This document shows, piece after piece, positions 1-12,700 of a DNA stretch of 64,000 nt. Numbering within the stretch: the first letter of the stretch is position 1; each line of letters opens with the position of its first letter. The translations under genes were made by a program, and so were the position numbers. The notes under the pieces are model-generated. The model made no database searches and was not told the DNA's origin. It worked only from the letters and a program-made list of their open reading frames with translations. The stretch is taken from NCBI RefSeq assembly GCF_023159225.1, contig NC_063170.1, positions 25,942,301 to 26,006,300 of the forward strand, read 5' to 3'. This DNA comes from Perognathus longimembris pacificus (lineage: Eukaryota; Chordata; Mammalia; Rodentia; Heteromyidae).

Positions 1-617
1 TGAACTGTTTAAGTGCATATCCATTACTTCATTCCATAAAGAGAAAGAAGTTGGGCAAAAACACACTCAAAGCTTCCTCTGGGGGCTGTGCATGTTTTCT
101 AATAGACAGCCACTGGCAGGAGCAGTAAAAAACCCTGGGTCCTGGCAGCCATCAGCGTGGCTGGACAACAGTCAAGTCCACGTGCTCATGCTGCTTACCA
201 CAGCCCTCACTGGCAGCGCCAAACTGTCAACTGGAGACATTTGGAGTTAATAGTTTGGGATTTTTGCTGTCATAATGCAAAAGAAGTAAACAACAAATCT
301 CTGTTCTGTTTCTAAGATTTATACACTTTAAATATCTGCTTAAGGTACCCACTTTTTAAACTGACCTTAAACTAATTTTAACTTGCTCCCCCTTGGAAGT
401 AATATCTAAATAGGATTCATTTTTGTGACTGTAACCTGAAATGTTTACAATAAGTAACACTAGGCCAAAAAGAAGGAGGGAAGTATCAAAGTTTTCTCCT
501 TTGTCTTTCCATACTTAGGGCCTTTGGAGAACAAAGCTTTAATTAGTGACAGTAAATCTGTCTCCACTTATATGTATATTGGAAATCATTTTAATGTTTA
601 TGGATGTGTTGTTTCAG

Positions 618-741
618 AAAAGACAAAGACGTGCTTGAGGATAAGTGGAAGAACAGCAACTTAGAAAGGGAGCAGGAACAGATTGACCGTGCTGTGCAGG
701 AGTCTGGGGGGAAGCTGACCCGGCGGCTGGCCAACAGTCAG
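618..741 (+). CDS. BRD7: BRD7 exon (first in window)
   Basis: Acceptor tttcag, donor gtgcgg. It encodes a charged segment starting KDKDVLEDKW and ending LTRRLANSQ. It begins with the third base of a split codon, so an upstream exon is required. Positions 1-617 are intron in which I see no exon. Confidence 0.95.
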
Positions 742-3700
742 GTGCGGGGCCTCTGAACCCAAAGCTTTAACATTCTCATCATCACTGGGGCAGTAAGGAA
801 AATTAATAACATTTGTTTATAAACCTCATGATTACGATATCCTTTTATGACTAGGATTTTTTTCCTGTGGAATTAGTGTGTTCTAAAATTAGCAAGTGAA
901 CATTATTGTTTATTTTAAGCTCACAAGAAATCAGTTACATGTTCTGGTCTTTTGAAATCATAATGTTGGGCACATTGGTTTTAAACACAAGTAGTTTCAA
1001 ACATGACTTCGAGAACCATATGTCCTACATAGCTCTTTAAAATTCTGGACCTTCAGCCAGGCAACAATGGCTCACTCCTGTAGTTGCAGTTACTCAGGAG
1101 GCTGAGATCTGAGGATGGAGGTTTGGAGCCAGCCCAAGGCCAAAAAATCCACAAAAATATTTATTTCTAACCAGCCAAAATCTGGAAGTGGAGGCATGTG
1201 GCTCAAGTGGTAGAGCACCAACTGTGATGGCAGAGAAACGGGCTGAACAAGAGTGCAAGGCCCTGATTTTTCGAGCATTAGCAAAGACCAAAAAGGAAAA
1301 AACAATCCTGAGACTTTCTTACCCTTTCTTTCTCTACCTGTCAACAGCTATATATTCACAGGACAGGTATGAAAGTCCATGTTTGGGTTTAATGATGCAC
1401 CTGTAGTGTTAGTTTGACTAAGGCTGTCTAGTGTGGGGTTTGTGCATGTGTATAAAACTATTTCATTTGAATACTTCGAATTATTGCAGTGTGAATTTGA
1501 AAGAAGAAAGCCAGATGGAACAACCACCCTGGGACTTCTCCATCCTGTGGATCCCATTGTAGGAGGTAGGATCACAGAGAGACTGTGCGTGAACTTGGTA
1601 CTGTTTGGCAAAGAACCATAACCTTGTGTAGTAGCCAAATATCATCCCTCTGACAACAAAAGCTGACACAACAATTTAAGTAGAGAAAGCATTTATATTG
1701 CGTCATAGCTTCAGAGGGTTTCGTACATAGTCTTTGGCTCCATAGAGTCTGAGCCCATGGTGAGGGCAGAGCATCCTGGCCCAGTGACCATGTAGCAGAG
1801 GCGATACAGCTGAAGGACTTACCCACTGACCTACTTCCTCCAGTTAGACCTCCCCTCCTAATGCTTCCAAAACTTCAAAAATAGCGCCACTAGCTAGGGG
1901 CCAAACCTTTTGTGGGAAGATACTTCATATCCAAATCATACCCAGATTAGCATTTTAAAGCAACAAACCTAAATACTAATAATCACAATAAGCTTGGCTA
2001 GATAACATGGGTGCAGTGTACTTCATGGTAACTTACTATCAATTTTTGTTTTGTTTTTTGCCAGTCCTGGGGCTTGAACTCAGGGCCTGAGCACTGTCCC
2101 TGGCTTCTTTTTGCTCAAGGCTAGCACTCTACCACTTGAGCCACAGCGCCACTTCTGGCTTTTTCTATATATGTGGTGCTGAGGAATTTGAACCGAGGGC
2201 TTTATGTATACGAGGCGAGCACTTTACCACTAGGCCATATTCCCAGCTTACTATCAATTTTTTTACTATCATGAGAGATAATGGGGATACAGAAATGGAC
2301 TTTTTGCTATGAGAAAGTCACTGTCTTTGAAGCCATAGTTGAAACTAGATGTGTATAGTGGGGAGCAAACAGTAGATTCTTCTATCCCCTCAAACTGGGA
2401 TGAGAGAAGAAGATACACACACACACACACACACACACATACAAATAATTGCAGGAAGTGTCATGAATGAATATGTGAATATTTGCCTTTCATGACTAAG
2501 TACTACAGAAGAAAAGTACATAGGAGAAGGTGCCTGCCTAGTGCCTGGGGTCAGGGAAGATGATGTGGATATGGTTGGGACTTGAGGTGAAAAACCTTGA
2601 TGTAGCCAGTGAATAGCTTGGGACATTTGAAAACTTGAAAAGGCAGGCTTGTTGCTTAGTGCTGTGTTTTCCAAAAAAAAATCATTTTTAATTCATACAG
2701 ATTTTTTTTTTGATCTGTCACAGGGCTTGAACTCAGGGCCTTAGTAATATCTCTGTGATTTTTTGCTCAAGGCTAGAGCTTTACCACTTTGAGCCACGGC
2801 ACCACTTCCAGTTTTTTTTATGGTTAATTGGAGATTAGTCTCATGGACTTTCCTGCCTGGGCTGGCTTTGAACTGTGATCCTCAGATCTCAGCCTCCTGG
2901 GTAGCTAGGATTGCAGGTGTGAATCACTAGTACCCGGCTCATATGTACTTTTTTTTTTTTTGTCAGTTGTGAGGCTTGAACGCAGGGCATGGACTCTGGC
3001 CCTGGGCTTTTTCACTCAAGGCTAGCACTCTACCATTTAAGCCACAGTTCTACTTGATTTTTTTCTGAGAAGTTTATTGGAGATATCAGTCTCAGGGACT
3101 TTCCTGCCAAGCTGGCTTTGAACCGCCATCCTCAGATCTCAGCCTCCTGAGTAGCTAGGATTATAGGCATAAGCCACAGGCACCCAGCTTCATGTATACT
3201 TTTCACAGTAAAATTTTATATGGCTTTGGTCAAAGAAAGTATTATAAGTAAAAAAAAAATTGCTTTTTCAAGCAATTTTCATTGCTTTCATTCTTTTTAA
3301 TGCTTTTTCAAGTGTAGCTATGGGGAGAATCCGGTAATGTGAGATGCAGCCAACTTGTTTAGGCCCTAAGGTATACCTGTTTCTTTGAAGATAGTACGTG
3401 GCGTCTATGTTGGCCTGCTTTCCCAGATGTCCAGCCCCCTGGGCATGAGCGGATGTAGCCAAAGCTGACTTGATGCTTGTGTGCCCACTTCTTCAGCAGG
3501 CCACTTTGCCACCTTCTCAGATTCATCTGCCCCTGATAGAGATCCCAGTGCACATTAGCTATCAAACACTGGTTATATGTAATACATGGAATCCTTACTG
3601 TCTTTAAGTATTTAGTCCTGATTTAGTCTTTTACTAATCTTTCTCTTGGTTTGCCTCTTGACATCTTTTTTCTTTTCTTTTCTGTTGGTCATGGGGCTTG

Positions 3701-6700
3701 ATCTTGGGGCCTAGATAATGTCCCTGCACTCTTGCTCAAGGCTAGCTCTCTACCACTTTGGGCCACAATGCCACTTCCCATTTTCTGGTGGTTAATTGGA
3801 GATAAGAGTCTCATGGGGACTTTCCTGTCCAGGCTGGCTTTGAACCATGATTCTCAGATCCCAGCCTTCTGAGTAGCTAGAATTATAGGCATGAGCCTAC
3901 CGGTGCCTGGCTACCGCTATCATCTTTAAATCAAACTGTTCTCTGGGAAGGGGAAGATCTGTATGTGTTCAAAGTATCTTATCCTGATTGCCTGTGGCAG
4001 CAGCCTCTATAGCAGATGATAGTGTTACAGAAACCAAGACTTCTTGTGAAGAACTGGGATTTAAACCTAGGGCAGGCACTCTGCCACTTGAGCCATGACC
4101 CCATCCCCAGGGGGGAAAAAGTACCTTTCTGATTTTGCTGATAGGACATGTAATGTCAGCTTCTTATGCTGTCTGCTTATATCATAGCCTGCTTATATCA
4201 TAGAATTTCATAGCCTGATTTAACAAGAACACGTTTTTAAAGGCTCATACCCATTGCAGTAAGAATATTTCTGTCATAAACACTGATTTGTACTTAATAC
4301 ATTATGAGTTCTTTCTTTCTTTCTTTTTTTTTTTTCCAGTCCTGGGGCTTGAACTGGGGGCCCGAGCACTGTCCCTGGCTTCTTTTTTTTTTTTTTTTTC
4401 TCAAGGCTAACACTCTACCAGTTGAGCCACAGCACCTCTTCCAGCTTTTTCTGTTTATGTGGTGCTCAGGAATCAAGCCCAGGGTTTCATACTTGCTAGG
4501 CAAGCACTCTACCACTAGGCCACATCCCAGCCCACATGAATTCTTACTGGCTTTAATCCAGGTTTGCCCTGGTTTGGTCTTTTACTTACCTTTCTCCTGG
4601 TTTAAATCTGTATTTGGGAGTTTTGTTTTTTTTTTAACAAAAATGTATAAGTGAAGTATAATAGGATTATGAAGAATTCCTATGAGCACTACAGTTTAAT
4701 GAGATGATCAGAATTTTCTTCTTTTTGGTCTGTCATGGGGCTTGAACTCAGGGCCTGGGCACTGTGTCTGAGCTTTTTTGCTCAAGGCTAGCACTCTGCC
4801 ACTTTGAGCCACAGCACCACTTCCAGTTTATCAAAGATAGGAATGTCACATACTTTACTGCCTGGGCTGGCTTTGAACTGCAATGCTCAGATCTCATCTT
4901 CCTGAGTAGCTAGGATTATAGCTGTGAGCCACTGACAGCCCAGCTAAATTTTCTTAAAAGTGATTTGAGGGCTGGGGATATGGCCTAATGGCAAGAGAGC
5001 TTGCTTTGTATACATGAAGCTGCATTTGATTCCTCAGCACCACATATATAGAAAACGGCCAGAAGTGGCGCCATGGCTCAAGTGGCAAAGTGCTAGCCTT
5101 GAGCAGAAGGAAGACAGGGACAGTGCTCAGGCCCTGAGTTCAAGGCCCAGGACTGGCAAAAGAAAAAAAAAGTGATTTGAGCCAGGTGCTGGCTACTCAG
5201 GAGGCTGAACTCTGAGGATCACCGTTCAGAGCCAACCTAGGCAGTAAAGTCTGTGACACTTGTCTCCAATTAACCATCAAAAAGCCAGAAGTAGAGTTGT
5301 GGCTGAAGTTGTTAGATTGGTAGCCTTGAGCAAGAAAGCTGAGACAGCATCAGGCATGAGTTCAAGCCCCAGACCCCAGAACTGGTACACATACACACAC
5401 ACACACGATAGAATAAGGGCTATGCAACCTCCTCTACACCATGAAGATGACATGAAATAATACACATGAAAGCAGATGCCTTCTTCATTGTGCTTGGTTT
5501 TATGTCTTAGAACCAGGCTACTGCCCTGTGAGACTGGGAATGACAACTGGAAGACTTCAGTCTGGAGTGAATACCTTGCAGGGGTTCAAAGAGGATAAAA
5601 GGAACAAAGTAACCCCAGGTGAGCCTCCTGTATAGTCCTTTTTTTTTTTCCTCCTCTCTGTTTCAGGTAGAAATAGGAAGTGTAATTGCTTTATTCAGTA
5701 GCTTTCTTGGTGGTATTTTTGTAGTATCAATTAGCTATTAATTTCACAAGAAACTGGAAAATCGTGTATTAGTATTAAAAGTGAGTTTTATTCCTTTCCT
5801 TCTCCTTTGTAGAGAATAATTGACTTGGTTGCAGCTTCACAGATGCAGGTGGCCCTCTGTGTCTGAGACTCTTCATTCCCAAGTTCAACTCAGATGTTTT
5901 TTCTTACTCTCTAAGCCACACAGTATAACTATTTACAATATATTTGTACGGTAATTCATCTAGAGGCACCCTTGTATACTGAAGGATATATGTAGGTCCT
6001 TTGTGAATACCATGCAATTGTATAACTCAAGCATCCTTGATATTTTGTATCTGCATGGGGTCTTGGACCTATTTCCTGAGGATACCAGGAATGACTAGAC
6101 CTGCTTGGGAGAAAAGTCTGTCTTAGATATATATGACAGTCAATGAAATAGATTAAATGCAGTATCTTCAGTACCTTTTAATAAGACAGGGGAAAATGCA
6201 TTGACATAAATTCAGTAGTAATATATTTCATTTTTCAACAGTGTTATACTTGAATTATGGACCCTACAGTTCTTACGCCCCACATTACGACTCCACATTT
6301 GCAAACATTAGCAAGGATGATTCTGACCTAATCTATTCAACCTATGGGGAAGACTCTGGTCTTCCAAGTGATTTTAGGTGAGTCCCCAGTAAATATGCTA
6401 AGCACCACAGTTCTCTAAAATATTTCAAAAAGTACAGTATATGAGCAATATGTGATTTGTGGATAAGATGTATAAAGTTACGTGGAAAGATGTATAAAAG
6501 AATATGTTTAGAAATTTTTAAGTTATGAATAGTTACCATTTAATGGAAATGAAATATTTTAAGGAGAAAACATCTCTGATAATGGCATCTGCATTATTTT
6601 CTTAGAGAAATACCTTCTTAAACAGGTTATGTACTGTAACTGATAAATAATATCCAGGGGTTTCTTAACTCAAAATGTTCAGAAACCTGCTCTGCTGTAA

Positions 6701-9700
6701 AATTTTGTGTGTCCGTGAAGTTACTTCAAACGTGATGAGTTTGGGAATCTTTGGGACATTTTTCCTGAGCTGTGAGGTGTAAGATGTGCTGACATGATCC
6801 ATAAGGCAACACAGAGCCTGTGATGGTATTTTACATACATCGTGTACCCAGCTACTGCAGCTTTGCCCCCGACTCCTAATGATACCCCAGTGTTCTTGTG
6901 CAACATGCTGAGCACTTTGCATGCATGCCATCAGCACAGTGAGGTAGCTTCTCAGTTTACCATGGTTGTGGCTCATAGCAGGACATTTAGCTTAGGTTTT
7001 CCTGTCATGTCACTGGGACCTTATGCATAAGAATTTAACCCTGTAGATTAACCAGTCCCCTGGTTTTCTGATCTCTTAAATGTGTGTGTGGTTTTGTTGC
7101 TTTTACAAGCAGGGGTCCCTAAGTTAGAAATTAGCTATGGTTTCAGAGCAAGCTGTTTTACATTCTTAGAAATCACCAGCTTGAGCACATTCTTTCTGCA
7201 TTATTCATCTAGACATTGCACAAGTAGGCAATGTATGCGCACTGTGCTAGGTGCTGGGCGTCCCACAGGAAAACAGTGGTGATAGAGACTGGCTGTCCTG
7301 TCAGGTGGTGACATTGCTTTGAAGCAACGCACAGTGGTGAAGAAAGGCAAGACTGGTGGTAGGGAGGTCTTCCATAAGGAAGACTCAGAAGGTCAAACCA
7401 AGCCTGGTGGAGGTCAGGAAAGCAACCCTGAAAGCACCCTAATCCAAGAATTAGCCAAACCAGGAGAGTGAGCTGGGTCTGCCTTACCCTTCCAGGGTAT
7501 AGCAAAAAGAACAGAAAGGAACAGAGCAGGTAGAGAATAAAATGGTGTGGTCACAGATCAGACTAGATCTTTGTAAGGACTGGAAGTTTCTGTTCAAATA
7601 GAGAGACTACTAGTTGTTTAAGTGGGGTTGTAGCTCATTCTGGCTTATGATTTTAAAAAGACCATTCTGTCTGCCATATGTAGCATAGACTGTAGGTGCA
7701 AGACAAGAACAGAAGTTTAGGAGACTGCAGTGGTGCACACTGAAATGGAGATTGGAAGGGTTTCCGTTTGAGGCCTGCCTGGGCAAAAGGTTAACATGAC
7801 TGTCAGAGCCAACAAACCAGTGTGGTATCATACACCTGTCATCATAGTTATTCCGGGAGGACTTCATATGTAGGAAGCCCTCAACAAAAATAAAAACCCT
7901 AGCTGGGCACTAGTGGCTCATGCCTGGTTCAAAGCCAGCCTAGGCAGGGTAGTCCACCTCTTACCTCCAGCTAACCACCAAAAAGCCAGAAGTGGATCTG
8001 TAGTTCAAGTGGAAGAGTGCCACCCTTGAGTGAAAAAGCTAAAGGACAGGGCTAGGAATGTGGCTTAGTGGTAGAGTACTTGCCTAGCATGCTTGAGGCT
8101 GTGGGTTCAATTCCTCAGTACCACATAAACAAAAAAAATAATAATTTAAAAAAAATTTTTAAGCTAAAGGGGACAGTGCCCAGGCGGAGTTCAATCCCCA
8201 GTACCAGCACACACAAAATTTCAAAACCCTGCCCACAAGATAAGGCTAAAAAAGAACTGAGGTATTGTAATTCAAGTGATAGCACCTCTCCCTAGCAAGC
8301 ACGAGGCACTGATTTCAAACCCTATCACCACCATAGGTGGGGATAGACAGTACCTCGTTGGGAAATTTTGTACAGATTGAAATGGGATGAGAGAGAAGTC
8401 AGAGGATGATTCTAGGGTTTCTTTCGGACTTAGCCTAAAAGGATGTACTTATTATTTATTGATAAGTAGGTGATTTGAGAGCACCACTTGGGGAGAATTT
8501 TAAGCATTTCCAGATTAAGCTTGGCATGCCTGTCTAAGTAGAGGGTGTAACTTTGAAAATTTTTAGAGTGTATTAAAATACTGAGGTGACCTTGAGGTCA
8601 CCAGGGGAGGAGCTCAAAGCCCCAAGAACTGCCTGGGCCACCCCCTCACTAAGCTCTTATTTTTTCTTTGCATGGTTCTCAAAACATTTCATTTTCACTT
8701 TGTTCTTACTGTTGTTTAATTCTCTGTTGATGACAGATTTATCACTGGTAAATATGTAAACGCAGTATTGCTCTGGACATAAAGTTTTATATTGTGGTAC
8801 GTAAGCCAAGGACATCTGATGGAAAGAGTTGGCTATGCCCCAGGATTTGAAGCCAGTGGTGATGATTTATGTAGAAGTCACTTTCCCAACCCTCTATCTT
8901 TCAGCATCCAGGAGTTTTTGGCCACATGCCAAGATTATCCATATGTTATGGCAGATAGTTTGCTGGATGTTTTAACAAAAGGAGGGCATTCTAGGACCCT
9001 ACAGGAGTTGGAAACGGTAAGAATGCTGCTAAAGAAACAGGGCAGTTTATTCTTGGCTCTGAAATATTAGTCACTGGTTGTTATGAAACTCAAGATTAGC
9101 CAGTATGACAGCTGGACTCCATTCCCCTGGAAAGATGGCCTAGTGGGTGGGGGCTAAAGTGCAGGACAGTGTACAGAAAGGAATAACTTAACTATGAGGG
9201 TTCATGAGGGCCCAGATTGTCATTCTTCTAATCTTGGGGATGTAAGACTCAAAAATGAGGGCCAGGGCTGGGAATATGGCCTAGTGATCGAGTGCTCACC
9301 CTCGTGTACATGAAGCCCTGGGTTCAATTTCTCACCACCACATAAACAGAAAAGGCTGGAAGTGGTGCTATGGCTCAAGTGGTAGAGTGCTAGCCTTGAA
9401 CAAAAAGAAGCCAGGGACAGTGCTCAGGACCTGAGTTCGAGCCCCAGGACTGGCAAAAAACAAAAAAAATGAGGGCCACAACTCAGAAGTTAGTGAGTGT
9501 TATATGTCCTAACAAAAAGGAAAGTCTTGCTCACTGGCTGGTAACAGCTAGCTAAAATGATAGGATATGCTCTTCCCTTGTGTAGTAATAGCACACGGTA
9601 GGAGCCTTAGAAAGTAAAGAGCTTTCTCATTGCTGTCTTCTAACTTACAAAGCTCTCACCAATGCAGAATTTTTGTTTCAAAGATTAGAACCTGAAAATG

Positions 9701-12700
9701 TTTCTTGTGATATAAAAGAGCATTGACAAAACATTCATGTCACCATAGTTAGAAGAGCTGGTTTCTCTTATTGGTGGCTATGACTATAATGCTTTGTCCA
9801 TTGCCCACAACTGCATATGTGGTGGGTGCTCATGGGTGACTTGTCAGCAAGGTTGGGAGTCAGTGCCTCACAGGGTGACTGATGTAAAATGCTAGTGCAT
9901 GAACTGCTTTCCTCATTTGACCTGAAAAATGCAAAACTACAACTAAAAATAAAGAGTTGAATTGCTTTTTTTGGTGAATATAGTCATGTATTTTAAAATG
10001 GATTGTTCTGCCCTTTTATTAGCAGTTCTTAAAATGTATCCTAGAAAATCAGTTTCTAGATATAGAGACAATATGTGGTTTATAATTTTTAAGAAAATAG
10101 CAATTGTTGGGGGCTGGGGATATGGCCTAGTGGCAAGAGTGCTTGCCTTGTTATACATGAGGCCCTGGGTTCGATTCCCCAGCACCACATATACAGAAAA
10201 CGGCCAGAAGTGGCGCTGTGGCTCAAGTGGCAGAGTGCTAGCCTTGAGCAAAAAGAAGCTAGGGACAGTGCTCAGGCCCTGAGTTCAAGGCCCAGGACTG
10301 GCCAGAAAAAAGAAAATAGGTATTGTTAAATCACAATACAAATTTTGAAAGAAGACTATTGATGTGATGATGCACTTGTCTATGTGCAATTTCTCTGACG
10401 ACTAGGATTAAACAAAAGTCCACATTCTGTACTATTTGCATATTTTACAGCTGTTTAAGGACATTGCTCTGGTAATAACACAATCCCTTCTCATCTTCTT
10501 GCCAGTCTTAACCTGTTACAAGGCTCCACTTACTTAGATATTCTATAATGTTTACCCATGATCAGGCATCACTGGTATATCAACTAACAAATACTCCAAA
10601 ATGGTAATGATTATGTTTAATTCATTTTCATTTTAAAAGTTATATTCTGATACTGCTATCCTTTTTAATTAGCACACATTGGTTGTACAAGGAGGGGTTT
10701 GTTAGGTTTTTTCATACATGTATACAATGCATCCTGCATCCCTCTCTTTTCCCTCTCCCTTATCTCCTCCCCCCTTAAAATCCAGTTCGTACTCCTTTTC
10801 TCTTGCTATAAAAATTGACGCTTAGCTGTTTTCCTTTGTTGTCTGTGTTCATAAACTATTGTTTTTCTTTGTCCCTGTAGTCATCACCGGAAGATGAAGG
10901 CCAGTCAAGTACATTTGATACAGCTAAAGAAATGGAGGTGATTTTTTTCCCCCAGTACTGGGGATTAAGTCGGGGCTTTGCACTTGCTAGCATTCACTCT
11001 CAGCCACTTGAGCCACATTCCTAGTCCATTTTAAATGGAGAAAGAACTGAAAAACCTAAATGATAAAATTTTTGTTTATTTTAAAAATAAATACTCATTA
11101 GGTTTCATTTGATAACCTATGGAGAGTTTAGTACTATAGTCATTTTTGTAGAAGAGACATGTACACAAAGGATCCAAAACCAGTTTCCATACAGTGTAAA
11201 ATACGTAGGTTGTGGGCACCCAGGAGGAGAAACCCACTGCTTTATAGTGCTGTCTGAACAAGGCTAGAAGATGAAGAAGCATTTGCTTTCCTAGAAAACA
11301 GGGCTAGGCATCTGAAGTCCTGAAACAGGTAAAACTGCATGGATAATGACAGATTGGTCTGAAAGCAAAGCACCTGTGCAGCAAGCTCAGTAGTGACCCA
11401 GAGTCCCTACTGGGTAAGGAGAATAGGTTAGGCTTTGAGTAGGAACCGTGGGATGAACCGTGCATTGCTAGAAAGCTGAGACAAAGATGGGATACTATGA
11501 TCAAATGTGGAGAGGGGAATCTGTGAGACTTGTCTAAGCCAAAAAAATGACTAACATACTAACATTAAGATTGCTAATAAGGATTTGGGAGGGAATGAAC
11601 GTGATCTAGTGCATTCAGTCTTGTAGGAAAGAGCACATCCTAAACAAGGAAAGGACACATCCTTCAGATGTGATAAATGTGATCTAGAGTATTGTTGCAG
11701 GAGTAGTCTTGGAATCTCAAGTCTGAGCTGTGGTGTGGCAGGTATGATCTGGCAGGTATGGGTATAAGGATAGATTCATTGCATCACTACAGTAGAACTC
11801 GGGATGAACATGTGGAAAGGCTGAAGGATAGCACTTTGGAGAAAAGCAGTAACTGAGTAAGGTAGGAAAGTTGTGAAAGGATGCTGAGCAGGAGGGGAGA
11901 GTTCAGCAGCATCAGCAGCAAACCAATCCAAGAAGAAACCTGAAAATGTCATTTTGTAGTACTGGAGTCTAGAATTCACAGCCTCTCATTTGCTAGGCAA
12001 GTGCTCTGCCTCTTAAGCTATGCCTCTAGTCGTTTGTAGTTTTTCCTTTTTCTTTCTTTTTTTTTTTTTTTTTTTTTTTGGCCAGTCCTGGGGCTTGGAC
12101 TCAGGGCCTAAGCACTGTCCCTGGCTTCTTTTTGCTCAAGGTTAGCACTCTGCCACTTGAGCCACTTCTGGCCTTTTCTATATATGTGGTGCTAAGGAAT
12201 CGAACCCAGGGCTCTATGTATACAAGGCAAGCACTCTTGCCTCTCGGCCATATTCCCAGCCCCGTAGTTTGTAGCCTTGATCACAGCAATCTCAGTAAAG
12301 TGGTGAGGGGGAAGGGTAGATGTCAAGAAGTTAAATGCCTAGAGGGAAGATGGACTAAACAGATGGAGGTGTGAGGCCAAGAAAGTGAAGGTATAGGTGG
12401 CACCCATGTTTTCCGGAAAGAAGAGCCAAGCAAGGTCATATGCTTAGTGAAGGAGCAAGAGTGAAAATCTTGAGAATAGGAAAATAAATTGGGTAAGAAA
12501 TAAAGACTAAACACTACCAGTGGTTCACACCTATAATCCTAGCTACTCAGGATGCTGAGATCTGAGAATCACAGTTTGAAGCTAGCCCAGGCAGAAAAGT
12601 CCTTGAGACTTATCTCCAATTAAAATTTATCTCCCAGAAAAACCTAGGAGTGGCTCTGTGGCTCAAGTGGTAGAGTGTTAACCTTGAGTGGAAAGAACTC

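Noticed and set aside
10134..10200. tRNA gene signals in ID SINE heads
   Set aside because: The ID head is tRNA-derived and contains A/B-box-like sequence, but it sits in a retroposed SINE with tail and target duplications, so it is no functional tRNA gene.
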